From: Rhodobacteraceae bacterium F11138
GTDB taxonomy: Bacteria > Pseudomonadota > Alphaproteobacteria > Rhodobacterales > Rhodobacteraceae
NCBI GenBank assembly: GCA_016521575.1
Contig: JAEKDP010000002.1
Coordinates: forward strand, 720,098 to 784,097
DNA: 64,000 nt
Direction of reading: 5' to 3'
Shown: in pieces, positions 26,403 through 34,092 of the stretch
Numbering within the stretch: position 1 is the first letter of the stretch
Layout: each line of letters opens with the position of its first letter
The notes under the pieces: model-generated
The model's input: only the letters and a program-made list of their open reading frames with translations
Database searches by the model: none
Told to the model about the DNA's origin: nothing
Made by a program: the position numbers and the translations under genes

Positions 26403-27206
26403 TCATCGTCCACGAGCACAGACCCCATCGGACAATTGAAAGCCTCGGTCACAACTCCAGCGATTGCCTGATCGATCGAGATGGGCGTTCTCCGGCAGCA
26501 TGATCACGACGCAGTTGCGATCCTTGCGCTCGTATCCTCGCTCACAGCGCCATCCCGGCCCATACGAATCCGTGTCCAGAAAGGCATTGGCCGGTAACAC
26601 GATGGCATCGCAGCGACCGTCAACCTCGGAAAAGCCTCTTTCGCAACGCCATGTATCGCCGTAATCGGTGTTGGTCAGGTAGCCGTTATCCGGCACGGCA
26701 ATTGGAACGCACGCGCCATCGCCCGCTGCAAAGCCGCGATCACAGGTCCAGCCCGTGCCTCCGGGATCTTCCGTGAGAAATGCGTGTTCCGGCAGGATGA
26801 TTGGAACGCAGGTTTCGCGGTCCTGCCGATATCCGCGTTCGCACTGCCAGTCGGAACCGTAAGATTGCAGGAATGCGTGGGCGGGCACAAGGATGGGGGC
26901 GCACGATGCCTCACCCCTCTCTTCGTATCCGCGGCGACATTCCCACCCCGTTCCGTAGGAACGACCCGTCGCATAGGCATTCTCCGGCAGTTCGATCGCA
27001 AGGCACTCAGCGCCATCCACCCGATACCCCAGGACACAGTTCCACCCTCCGCCATAGCTGCGGGCCTGCGCGTTCTGCGGGATCGGTCCAGTCCCGTCCT
27101 GCGCAAAGACCGGAAACGCGAGAGAGGCGATCATGCCGGCCACCGCAGTCAGTTTCGCAAAAAGGCGCCCGAGGGTCCTGCCATGTGAATGCGCATCGTG
27201 TGCCAT
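26403..27206 (-). CDS. Secreted protein made of seven Cys/Trp-containing repeats
   Basis: About 267 residues. A Sec signal peptide (hydrophobic TAVAGMIASLAFPVFA, cleavage before QDG) is followed by seven tandem repeats of about 33 residues. The pattern is YGxxW-x-C-x-x-G-Y/F, then a Cys, then I-x-L/V-P-x-N/H-A-Y/F-L; the last repeat is short. Each repeat has two cysteines, suggesting one disulfide per repeat in the periplasm or outside. The start at 27206 has GAAGGATGGAG upstream; an in-frame ATG lies at 27215. The function is unknown; repeat architecture suggests binding to another protein or to the envelope. Confidence 0.8.
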   Translation of the reverse strand: MAHDAHSHGRTLGRLFAKLTAVAGMIASLAFPVFAQDGTGPIPQNAQARSYGGGWNCVLGYRVDGAECLAIELPENAYATGRSYGTGWECRRGYEERGEASCAPILVPAHAFLQSYGSDWQCERGYRQDRETCVPIILPEHAFLTEDPGGTGWTCDRGFAAGDGACVPIAVPDNGYLTNTDYGDTWRCERGFSEVDGRCDAIVLPANAFLDTDSYGPGWRCERGYERKDRNCVVIMLPENAHLDRSGNRWSCDRGFQLSDGVCARGR

Positions 27207-27335
27207 TTGCTCCATCCTTCAAGTTCTGGGGCAGTTCGCTTGCCTGTGGGATTTCGAGCGCATCGGCTGAAGTGTGCCGTTTGCTGCCCCGCCGCCGAGA
27301 CATTCGGCAACACAGATGCAATATCTGGTCTTGTC

Positions 27336-27374
27336 GGCATGCCTTCGTTCTCGGCTGCCTGGATCGCAAACTCG
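27336..27374. repeat. Short dispersed repeat, remnant of the 24920 gene's C-terminal coding end
   Basis: 39 bases here match 24936-24974 at 33 of 39 positions and in the same orientation. On the minus strand both code for IQAAENEGMP. At 24936 it is the end of an intact gene. Here it floats between two genes without a start or full frame, so it looks like the leftover of a second copy. Confidence 0.6.
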
Positions 27375-27402
27375 CTCGGTCCAGTAGGTTGAATGCCGAG
27401 GA

Positions 27403-27909
27403 TCATGGCAGTGACAGCTTTAACAATGCCGCAGCTGCGTTGGCGTGCTCCTCTTGGTGGTAGTCGCCGCGAAAGACGCCGTTGACCGTCACGTGCCATA
27501 TGCCGTTTCTCTGTTGGACGAGAACCTGGTCGCGTTGCGCATGCGGATCGGAGCCCTCCAATCTGTCGTTTTCAGAGGCGCTAGCGCGTTTCGCAGCCTT
27601 CGACGGATCGACCGGCGGCTGGCGCGGTTCACCGAGAAGCATCACGGCGCGGATGAATTCTTCCGCATAGTCGTCGGCCCCCCGATAGTCGTGCTCGTGC
27701 CGAGCCATGCGCATCGGTTCCACGAACCGTTCTCTCAGATGATCGACAAACCGCGGCTCAGTTCGGGACATGTATGCGATCAGTGCCTGAAGGACCCTTT
27801 CATGAGCGAGCACGCGACGTTCGAGCTCGGTTCTCTCATCTCGGGAATCGGAAGATTGTTCCATCGCGGGCAGGGTCTCTTCGTTGCCGATATCCGGGGA
27901 CTGTTGCAT
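27403..27909 (-). CDS. Unknown cytoplasmic protein
   Basis: 168 residues, acidic at the N-terminus and helical to about residue 90 (RRVLAHERVLQALIAYMS). A short beta-like module follows near the C-terminus, NGIWHVTVNGVFRGDYHQEEHA, reminiscent of small DUF2188-like domains but not assigned. It starts 9 bases after the stop of the upstream membrane protein gene, so it belongs to the same operon. An internal ATG at 27864 is an alternative start. Confidence 0.65.
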   Translation of the reverse strand: MQQSPDIGNEETLPAMEQSSDSRDERTELERRVLAHERVLQALIAYMSRTEPRFVDHLRERFVEPMRMARHEHDYRGADDYAEEFIRAVMLLGEPRQPPVDPSKAAKRASASENDRLEGSDPHAQRDQVLVQQRNGIWHVTVNGVFRGDYHQEEHANAAAALLKLSLP

Positions 27910-27918
27910 TCGGAGGCT

Positions 27919-28263
27919 CTAAAGTTGGAGCTCTGCGAGACAAGCTTGCGCGATGTCGCGATCCGGAGCATCGGTGCCGGGTACGGTCGCCCATCCCGCC
28001 TTCATAAGCGCGTCGCGCCTCTGGTAGGTTGACGCAGCCTTGATTGTTTCCATCTTTGCGGCCCGCTCCGGATCGGTCCGGGCCATTTCCAGGCAAACGG
28101 GCACCATGGCCGCGACAACATCCTCGTGGGCCATGGTCAAGGCTCTGTCGCTCGAAGTTCCGCCGGTCACCCAGCCGCCCCATGTAAATCCGACGACACC
28201 GACAATGACCGCGCCGATTGCGGCGCCGTAGATGCCGGGTTTGAGCCATTCGGGAGTGTTCAT
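27919..28263 (-). CDS. Unknown membrane-anchored protein
   Basis: 114 residues: one N-terminal membrane helix rich in Gly/Val/Ala (about 11-34, GAAIGAVIVGVVGFTWGGW), then a soluble helical domain with two cysteines (VPVCLEMAR and QACLAEL). The start overlaps the stop of the upstream small gene by 4 bases (ATGA), so translation is coupled. No family is recognised with confidence. Confidence 0.7.
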   Translation of the reverse strand: MNTPEWLKPGIYGAAIGAVIVGVVGFTWGGWVTGGTSSDRALTMAHEDVVAAMVPVCLEMARTDPERAAKMETIKAASTYQRRDALMKAGWATVPGTDAPDRDIAQACLAELQL

Positions 28264-28568
28264 TTCAAGTCCTCCGACGGGGAAAGCGCCGTCTCGCTAT
28301 TTCGGTTCGGAAATCTCCGGTCCAAGCCAAGTGCCGTTTCCAGATCCCGCTCGCTGGTCGATCGCAGTTCGACCCGTCCAGCCCTTTGCCCCTTTCCTCG
28401 TACGGTCAGATATGTCGCCGTCCTTCGGTAAGCCGCGAAGCTGAGACCTTCCAAAAGCTCTTCCTGAACGACCACGTCATAATCGCCAGCGGGCAATTCA
28501 TCCGTGTAACCGGACAAGAAAAACGGGTGTTTGAACGTCACAGTCGAATTGGTCGAGCGCATGGCCAT
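28260..28568 (-). CDS. Small unknown protein with LPAG-x-YD motif
   Basis: 102 residues. The motif PFFLSGYTDELPAGDYDVVVQEE matches the N-terminal part of the 24920 gene product in register, so the two are paralogues. SFAAYRRTATYLTV is a predicted beta-rich continuation. It is the first gene of the long minus-strand series that continues to hflKC, and it lies just downstream of the intergenic region with the FNR-type palindrome. Confidence 0.7.
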   Translation of the reverse strand: MAMRSTNSTVTFKHPFFLSGYTDELPAGDYDVVVQEELLEGLSFAAYRRTATYLTVRGKGQRAGRVELRSTSERDLETALGLDRRFPNRNSETALSPSEDLK

Positions 28569-28922
28569 ACCTGATCTCCGTGCTACCTGCAGGGGTCCAG
28601 CACCAAGTCCGAGTCCCCCTAGCTTCGGGAAGGAGGCTCACCTTGCTGGTATCAATGCTTCTACCTGGTGATAGGAATTCACGCGCTGACCCATGTTAGC
28701 CTCGCCCGTAATGGTGAGCTTGCAGACATGACCGGGGCCGGTATGGCAGTCAGGAACGACGGCTTGGCGGCAGACTGATCTGCGTCAGCCCGCATAAGGC
28801 CCGATTCGGGCAGGATCACAGCAATCCGAAATATCCTCGGTCGGTCTTGGCGAACCAAATCGTTCTGCGTCTAAACCTGCCGCGATCCGGAGCCATATAT
28901 CACATATATCGAGGAAACAACG
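28569..28922. promoter_or_regulatory. Divergent promoter region with FNR/DNR-type site
   Basis: 354 bases without a gene between two divergent operons. It contains CTGATCTGCGTCAG at 28775-28788, a near-perfect palindrome with TGAT/GTCA half-sites as used by FNR/DNR/NNR-type regulators. It is 207 bases from the leftward gene and 135 from the rightward gene. No other convincing element is seen. Confidence 0.5.
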
Positions 28923-29342
28923 ATGTCCGCAGCCGATATTCTCAATCCCCATGACCCCGCACTGGAACGGTTTCTCTTCGCCTCCGTCGGCGAAGACCGA
29001 AATGGCTCCATCGTGACCGTGCTCTCAGCGCTTGCCAGGCTAGAGCTCGATCCATGGGAAGTGGCCGCCGAGCTTGCGTCTTCGGGTCGTCAAGCTGCGG
29101 TTTCGCGATTGGGAACGCTGCTGTCACGCTGCAAAGACGTGCCTGCACTTGCGACGGAGAATGGAGACGTGGCCCGCACCCTTGCCCCTCTCCTTCCGGG
29201 CGCCGCACCGGTCGCTACGAGTTTTAGCGATGCGTTGCATAAGGGCATCGCCTTCTCGCCGGGAACAATCCTGTCAGTGGCGGTCGTGATACTGATCCTG
29301 ATCCAGGTAATCCTTTCCGGTACATGGGAGACAGCCGAATGA
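28923..29342 (+). CDS. Unknown tail-anchored membrane protein
   Basis: 139 residues, mostly soluble and helical, ending in a single strongly hydrophobic segment (about 112-132, ILSVAVVILILIQVIL) and a short tail, so probably tail-anchored. GAGGAAA precedes the start. The stop overlaps the next start by 4 bases. No recognised domain. Confidence 0.7.
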   Translation: MSAADILNPHDPALERFLFASVGEDRNGSIVTVLSALARLELDPWEVAAELASSGRQAAVSRLGTLLSRCKDVPALATENGDVARTLAPLLPGAAPVATSFSDALHKGIAFSPGTILSVAVVILILIQVILSGTWETAE

Positions 29343-29752
29343 CCCTCTCCGTGCCGCAAAAGACTACTCTCGAGCATGCCGCAAATAAGATCGGCAAGCC
29401 CTCTCCAACGGATCAGGAAATTCTCTGGGATATGGAAGAGCGCTTCTGGACCAGTGGCTCCGACAACGCGCGCGCGACAACCGCGGAAAACGCTATCATG
29501 ATCTTTCCATATCCTCCGGGTATCCTTCAGGGTGATCAGATCTGGCATGGCCTGAAGCGCAGAACCGGCTGGCGGTCCGTGGCGATGACTGGGCGCAGAG
29601 CAACTCAATGTGGTGGCATTGTCATTCTCAGCTACCATGCCTCCGCTGAGAAACCCGATCTGCCCATCTATGAAGCACTTTGCGCCTCCACCTATCTGAA
29701 CGATGCGGGTGGCTGGCTCCGCACGTCACACCAGCAAACTCTAGTTGTCTGA
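29339..29752 (+). CDS. DUF4440/NTF2-like small protein
   Basis: 137 residues from the ATG at 29339, which overlaps the previous stop as ATGA. The pattern EERFWTSG, then FPYPPGILQGDQIW, then RSVAMTGRR and a C-terminal GGWLRTSHQQT follows the alpha+beta barrel layout of NTF2-like/DUF4440 proteins. These bind or convert small ligands in a cone-shaped pocket; the ligand is unknown. Confidence 0.65.
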   Translation: MTLSVPQKTTLEHAANKIGKPSPTDQEILWDMEERFWTSGSDNARATTAENAIMIFPYPPGILQGDQIWHGLKRRTGWRSVAMTGRRATQCGGIVILSYHASAEKPDLPIYEALCASTYLNDAGGWLRTSHQQTLVV

Positions 29753-30112
29753 ACCGCGGGAGAGACAAGAGAGCCAGCCAGCTCATTCCGCGATCATCAG
29801 GTCTAGGTTTCTGAAGGCAACAGAGCCCAATTTGCCTTCAGGGGAGCATCGCGCCGCAAAAAGTTTGGTACTTGGTACATGAATAATTCACTTTCACGTT
29901 GTAAGTAAAAGAATTTTTTAAATCAACCCGTCCAATCCATCATCGGTGCAATGCTTAGGCGGGACGCCTTTGATATCAATGCTTTATCTTTATTATCAAA
30001 GGCTTGCGATGAAGTCTTAAGTGATGAATTTTGCATCGTTTTGCCTTGTTTGGAGTACTTTTGCATGCGAAGTACTCCATGGAGTACTTTTTTCCAAGCT
30101 TGGAGTACCGAT
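29753..30112. other. AT-rich intergenic stretch upstream of the integrase
   Basis: 360 bases, clearly AT-richer than the left neighbour, marking the edge of the integrated element. No tRNA or gene end serving as an attachment site is recognisable. The last 60 bases carry the repeated GGAGTAC element described separately. An open frame upstream of the chosen integrase start (from 29951) is judged non-coding. Confidence 0.5.
30052..30109. promoter_or_regulatory. Repeated GGAGTACT operator with 20-bp perfect palindrome
   Basis: GGAGTAC occurs in direct orientation at 30052, 30081 and 30102. It occurs inverted at 30072-30079, so that 30070-30089 (AAGTACTCCATGGAGTACTT) is a perfect 20-base palindrome. 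The cluster ends 4 bases before the integrase start. It is likely an operator or recombinase/excisionase binding site; it could also be part of the attachment site. Confidence 0.6.
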
Positions 30113-31219
30113 ATGGGGTCCATTACGAAGCGTGTCAGGTCCGATGGATCGGTCGCCTACCGGGCTGGCATCGTAATCAAGAAGAACGGGCGTATCGTCC
30201 ATAAGTCGGCACAGACCTTTGATCGAGAGAGGACAGCGCGGGCCTGGATGAAGAAGCGCGAGGCGGAGCTTCGCAAGCCCGGCAAGCTGGATGCGGAGCG
30301 TCGGCCCGACGGCAAGCTTGTGGATGCCATCGAGCGATATGTCAAGGAGAGCCGAACGCAGATCGGACGCACGAAGACCCAAGTGCTGAACGCTATCATG
30401 GAGCACAAGATCGCGGCAATGGACTGCCGAGATATCCGCAGCGACGACCTCGTGGCTTTCGCATCGAAGCTGCTTGATGGCGGCCGCACGCCGTCGACAG
30501 TCAACAACTACATGTCCCACCTCGCCGCCATCTTCGCGGTCGCCAAGCCGGCCTGGGGTTACGAATTGGACCGGCAGGCCATGCAGGACGCCATGACCGT
30601 CTGCAAACGGCTCGGCATCATCGGCAAGAGCCGCAAGCGCGATCGTCGACCTACCCTCGATGAACTGGACAAGCTGTTCAGCCATTTCGAGGATCGTCAC
30701 CTTCGCGGACGGTCCCTGCCCATGCATCGAATTTGCATGTTCGCCATCTTCTCGACACGCCGGCAGGAGGAGATCACCCGGATCGAGTGGAAGGACTACG
30801 AGCCGGAATACGGGCGTGTGCTCGTCCGTGACATGAAGCATCCGGGCGAGAAAATCGGAAACAACGTGTGGTGCGAACTGGTGCCGGAGGCGATGCGCGT
30901 GATCGAGACCATGCCGCGTGACGGCGAGCGGATTTTCCCCTATTCGACGGATGCCATTTCCGCCTCCTTCACGCGCGCCTGCAAAATCTTGGGGATCGAG
31001 GACCTCCGCTTCCACGACCTTCGCCACGAGGGCGTCTCGCGGCTGTTCGAGATGGGCAGGACGATCCCGCAGGCCGCGTCTGTGTCAGGCCATCGCTCTT
31101 GGCAAAGCCTCCAACGCTACAGCCACATTCGCGCCGTCGGCGACAAGTTCGAAGGCTGGGAATGGCATGAGCGGATTGCCGGTGAACCGGACCGAAACGT
31201 TGTGCGACTTCAGGCGTGA
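30113..31219 (+). CDS. Tyrosine recombinase / phage-type integrase
   Basis: About 368 residues from the ATG at 30113 (MGSITKRVRSDGSV, the usual N-terminal arm). A SAM-like core-binding domain spans about 75-170. The catalytic domain shows Arg in FSTRRQEEITRIEW, HDLRHEG for His-x-x-Arg, and GHRSWQSLQRYSHI for the last His and the nucleophile Tyr, so all key residues are present. It probably integrated the adjacent element. The longer frame from 29951 is not used because it would read through the operator repeats. Downstream is an AT-rich nuclease gene on the other strand. Confidence 0.92.
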   Translation: MGSITKRVRSDGSVAYRAGIVIKKNGRIVHKSAQTFDRERTARAWMKKREAELRKPGKLDAERRPDGKLVDAIERYVKESRTQIGRTKTQVLNAIMEHKIAAMDCRDIRSDDLVAFASKLLDGGRTPSTVNNYMSHLAAIFAVAKPAWGYELDRQAMQDAMTVCKRLGIIGKSRKRDRRPTLDELDKLFSHFEDRHLRGRSLPMHRICMFAIFSTRRQEEITRIEWKDYEPEYGRVLVRDMKHPGEKIGNNVWCELVPEAMRVIETMPRDGERIFPYSTDAISASFTRACKILGIEDLRFHDLRHEGVSRLFEMGRTIPQAASVSGHRSWQSLQRYSHIRAVGDKFEGWEWHERIAGEPDRNVVRLQA

Positions 31220-31238
31220 GTGCTCGTCTTGCGGTATT

Positions 31239-32030
31239 TTAATGTCGTTGGTCGCTCACATTTTTCACTTCAAATTTAAGTTTGTATTCCATTAGGCTGA
31301 TGTCTTCGGAAATTGACGCTGCAAGCCGAAGATCTTCGGTAATTTGATGCGCAATGATAATTCCACGAACCGTTTTGTTCGTATCAATGTTTTGTTTTAC
31401 CCAAGCCATATAGCGGGCTGTTTGACCGACGACCCTATCGTAGGCACGACTAGCTTTAAGTTCTATGACCACCAGCCTGTCTTCGTTGTCAACGGCCAAC
31501 AAGTCTATGCGACGGCCACCAGCGGGGAATTCCACCCCTTGAAATCCTTCGTCTTCATAGAGACGCATTCCCGGCTCAATAAGCTCGATGTTCTTGGCCA
31601 AAAAATTCTGCAAGTCGCGCTCGTAAGCAAACTCTCGCAGTTCTTCGGCATCCAGCTGATCCATTGACCCGACACTATCATCTCCGATATCACTCGGACC
31701 CTCGTCAACTTCTTTGATCACCTGTTCGGTGAGGTCATATACAGGCGCAGGGTCCGTATTCGGTTGAAACAATCTGAATTTTCCGGGCTCAACCTTGTAA
31801 AACAGGTCCCAGTCCGCGTCAGGTCGAATGCTATTGTGATGGCTTCGATGACGGCCATTGTTGGTCGCAAACCCTTCTACGTGAAGAGAGACCGTGCTCG
31901 ATTTGATTTTTGGGTAGTGCGTACTGAACCAATGAACGACATCTGACTTGCTAAACACTTGGCCGGGTTCCAAATTTTTTGAAGCCCAGTCTCTCATCAA
32001 CTCCTTAGTTGACTTATCGTAAATTGGCAT
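31239..32030 (-). CDS. NucS-like (DUF91, PD-(D/E)XK) nuclease-domain protein
   Basis: About 263 residues from the ATG at 32030; an in-frame start at 32051 also exists. The N-terminal half resembles a small winged-helix-like module (SKSDVVHWFSTHYPKIKSST). The C-terminal half has GGRRIDLLAVD, then VVIELKAS, then QTARYMAWVK, the D...E-x-K active-site pattern of NucS/DUF91 endonucleases. Low GC and its position convergent with the integrase suggest cargo of the mobile element, possibly a restriction or repair enzyme. Substrate unknown. Confidence 0.75.
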   Translation of the reverse strand: MPIYDKSTKELMRDWASKNLEPGQVFSKSDVVHWFSTHYPKIKSSTVSLHVEGFATNNGRHRSHHNSIRPDADWDLFYKVEPGKFRLFQPNTDPAPVYDLTEQVIKEVDEGPSDIGDDSVGSMDQLDAEELREFAYERDLQNFLAKNIELIEPGMRLYEDEGFQGVEFPAGGRRIDLLAVDNEDRLVVIELKASRAYDRVVGQTARYMAWVKQNIDTNKTVRGIIIAHQITEDLRLAASISEDISLMEYKLKFEVKNVSDQRH

Positions 32031-32106
32031 GAATGCCTCCGCTCTTGTCAAGAAACCTGCCGCGATACCTAGTTTCTACCAAAGTTCTGATGTTGGGTGG
32101 AGAAAA

Positions 32107-32742
32107 CTAGCTGACAGCCGCTTCCTCGATCAGTTCGGGACCCTCGTCGTCTCTACCGAATATTCGAACCGGATGATGTGCTATGCGAGCATTCGCGCCA
32201 AGCACCTCTGCATCCCCGCTTCCCGACAGCCACGCTTCACGCTCATCCGTGTCGAGGATAACCGGCATCCTGTGGTGAATGTCGGCGACATCGGCATTGG
32301 CGGTGCGGGTCAGCATGGTGCAGGTCAGCAGGTCGCCCCAGCGAGAAGCGAGGCCGGCAGCGTAGAGGTTTTCCTCATTGCCGGCGCCCCGCAGGAAATG
32401 CGGCGTCTTGTTCCCCTTGACGCCGGTCCACTCGAAATACCCCGCCATCGGGATCAGGCATCGGCCCTTGTTCCAGACGGCGCGAAACGTAGGCTTGGTG
32501 GCGGCATCCTCGATCCGGGCGTTGAAGGTGGTCGCCTTCCAGTCGGGCAGCTCGCCCTTGTGCCAGGATGGCACCAACCACCAACGCGCGACCATCGGCC
32601 GGTAATCGGGCGTCAGCAGGACGATGTCCTGCGTCGGCTTCACATTGAAGCGCCGGCGCCAATCCTTGAACGGATCGATCTTGAGCCAGGATGTATCCAG
32701 CCCGGCGCTGCGTAGGTTGGGATCCACGAATCTTCCGCACAT
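32107..32742 (-). CDS. SOS response-associated peptidase, SRAP/YedK/HMCES family
   Basis: About 211 residues from the ATG at 32742. After removal of Met the protein begins with the catalytic Cys of MCGRF. The family motifs FNVKPTQ, FNARIEDAA, RCLIPMAGYFEW and HHRMPVIL are all present, including the conserved Asn, Glu and His. Such proteins crosslink to abasic sites in single-stranded DNA and shield them. In bacteria they are often carried by phages and integrated elements, as here. Confidence 0.93.
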   Translation of the reverse strand: MCGRFVDPNLRSAGLDTSWLKIDPFKDWRRRFNVKPTQDIVLLTPDYRPMVARWWLVPSWHKGELPDWKATTFNARIEDAATKPTFRAVWNKGRCLIPMAGYFEWTGVKGNKTPHFLRGAGNEENLYAAGLASRWGDLLTCTMLTRTANADVADIHHRMPVILDTDEREAWLSGSGDAEVLGANARIAHHPVRIFGRDDEGPELIEEAAVS

Positions 32743-32840
32743 GCTGATCACATTAGCCGCAGATCAGGCTTGCTGCATCCTTCAGCCTGGCGACTGGTCA
32801 GCGGGTCTTGCTTTCGGCAGGCCCGCCGCGGTGCGCCGAT

Positions 32841-33170
32841 TCACGCATCTTCACGAAGAGCTTGCCAGATCGGCGATATGCGCCGCCGGATGGATCTTTC
32901 ATCGGGCGCTTCGCCGTCCTTCGATCGGCGGATGAACCACTCCTGAAGCTCGCTTACGAATTCCTTTTGGGATTCCGGCACCCCGTGCTGATAAACGCGT
33001 AGCACGACATGCATCAACATTTCTTCCCATTCGTACTTGAAACTCGGCCCGGTCGATCCCTGACGCTTGAAGATATCATGTTCCTCTTCAAAACGCTGGG
33101 CCTCAGACACTGTGACGAGAACATCTTCGCGCTGGATCAGTAAGCCATCCGGCGGGTCGGTGAACCCCAG
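32841..33170 (-). pseudogene. Probable C-terminal fragment of an unknown protein, cut at its 5' end
   Basis: From about RWDRLGFTDPPDGLLIQRED to the stop the frame reads like real protein (about 105 residues, helical, ending ERSIRRRISPIWQALREDA). Upstream, the frame continues to 33260 only through the antisense of a phage gene end, with Arg/Ser-rich nonsense. So the true 5' part seems to be missing, replaced by phage DNA at about 33165-33180. Function unknown. Confidence 0.45.
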
Positions 33171-33256
33171 GCGATCCCACCGAGATCTTCCAGCATCGGA
33201 TTCGCATCGGTCTTGCGGTCGCGGCGCTGATCCTGATCCTTTCACAACTGAGATAA
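33164..33256 (+). pseudogene. 3' end of a phage gene lost by truncation
   Basis: The frame TPGDPTEIFQHRIRIGLAV...ILILSQLR-stop is open for about 30 codons right in front of the lysozyme gene but has no start. It looks like the membrane-helix C-terminus of a small phage lysis or tail gene. It marks the left break point of the phage module. Confidence 0.4.
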
Positions 33257-33262
33257 TCACCC

Positions 33263-33889
33263 ATGCACATGACGGATCGGGGGCTTGTCGCCCTCATCCG
33301 GCACGAAGGTATCGTGCCGGCTCCATACCTTGATGTCCGGGGCATCTGGACCTTTGGCGTCGGCCACACCGCCGCTGCAGGCAATCCGGATCCCGCCGAC
33401 TTGGCGCGCGGAATGCCCGCGAACGTTGAGGACGGTATCCGAGAAGCATTCCGGATCTTTCGTGCCGATATCGCCCGCTACGAGCGGGATGTCCGCGAAG
33501 CCGTCCCAGTTTCACTCGCCCCGCACGAGTTCGATGCGCTGGTGTCATTCCACTACAACACCGGGGGCATCGCTGTCGCTCAGCTCACGCGCCACCTGAA
33601 TGCGGGCGATCGCTCTGCTGCGGCGGAGGCCTTCATGGGCTGGAGCAAACCCGCCGAAATCATTCCGCGGCGCGAAGCGGAACAGGATCTGTTCCGACAT
33701 GGTCGCTACCCGGAGGGCGCCATTCCCGTCTGGCAGGTCGATACAGCCGGCCGCATCAACTTCAGTCGGCCTGCACGCAGCCTGACCGAAACTCAGGCGC
33801 TGGCGCTGCTGCAGCCCGCCGCGCCGATCTCCGTCTGGAAGTGCCTGGCCGCATTTCTGCTCAACTTCATCAGGAGAAAATCCGCATGA
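33263..33889 (+). CDS. Phage-type lysozyme (GH24 endolysin)
   Basis: 208 residues. The GH24 core has the catalytic Glu in IRHEGIVPAPYLD (about residue 15), the WTFGVGHT strand, and the FDALVSFHYNTGG helix. The C-terminus carries an extra hydrophobic stretch (VWKCLAAFLLNFI), perhaps a membrane anchor. It cuts peptidoglycan glycan strands for lysis or particle release. It is the first gene of the plus-strand phage module; the stop overlaps the next start by 4 bases (ATGA). Confidence 0.9.
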   Translation: MHMTDRGLVALIRHEGIVPAPYLDVRGIWTFGVGHTAAAGNPDPADLARGMPANVEDGIREAFRIFRADIARYERDVREAVPVSLAPHEFDALVSFHYNTGGIAVAQLTRHLNAGDRSAAAEAFMGWSKPAEIIPRREAEQDLFRHGRYPEGAIPVWQVDTAGRINFSRPARSLTETQALALLQPAAPISVWKCLAAFLLNFIRRKSA

Positions 33890-34092
33890 ACATCCTTGTC
33901 ATTCGCATGATCCTCTACGCGCTGGGCGCGAGCGCCGGATCGACCTTCGGCTTCCTCACCTGGGCCGACGGCTCAGGCGTGTTGTCGATCGACATGGACG
34001 CTTTCGCCACCGCCATTGGCTCCATTGCCGGCTGGGGCGGCTTCGGCCTGACCTTCCTCGCATCCCGCTTTGCGCCGATCGACAAGCGATGA
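33886..34092 (+). CDS. Small membrane protein, holin-like
   Basis: 68 residues from the ATG at 33886, with AGGAG upstream. Two hydrophobic segments (about 4-24 and 43-60) with a short turn suggest a small holin-like protein, consistent with its place between lysozyme and tail genes. Sequence identity to a holin family is not evident, so this is by position and topology. Confidence 0.7.
   Translation: MNILVIRMILYALGASAGSTFGFLTWADGSGVLSIDMDAFATAIGSIAGWGGFGLTFLASRFAPIDKR

Noticed and set aside
29951-30112. Upstream extension of the integrase
   Set aside because: Would code through the operator repeats; the protein family begins at the internal ATG and the extension is unlike any integrase arm.
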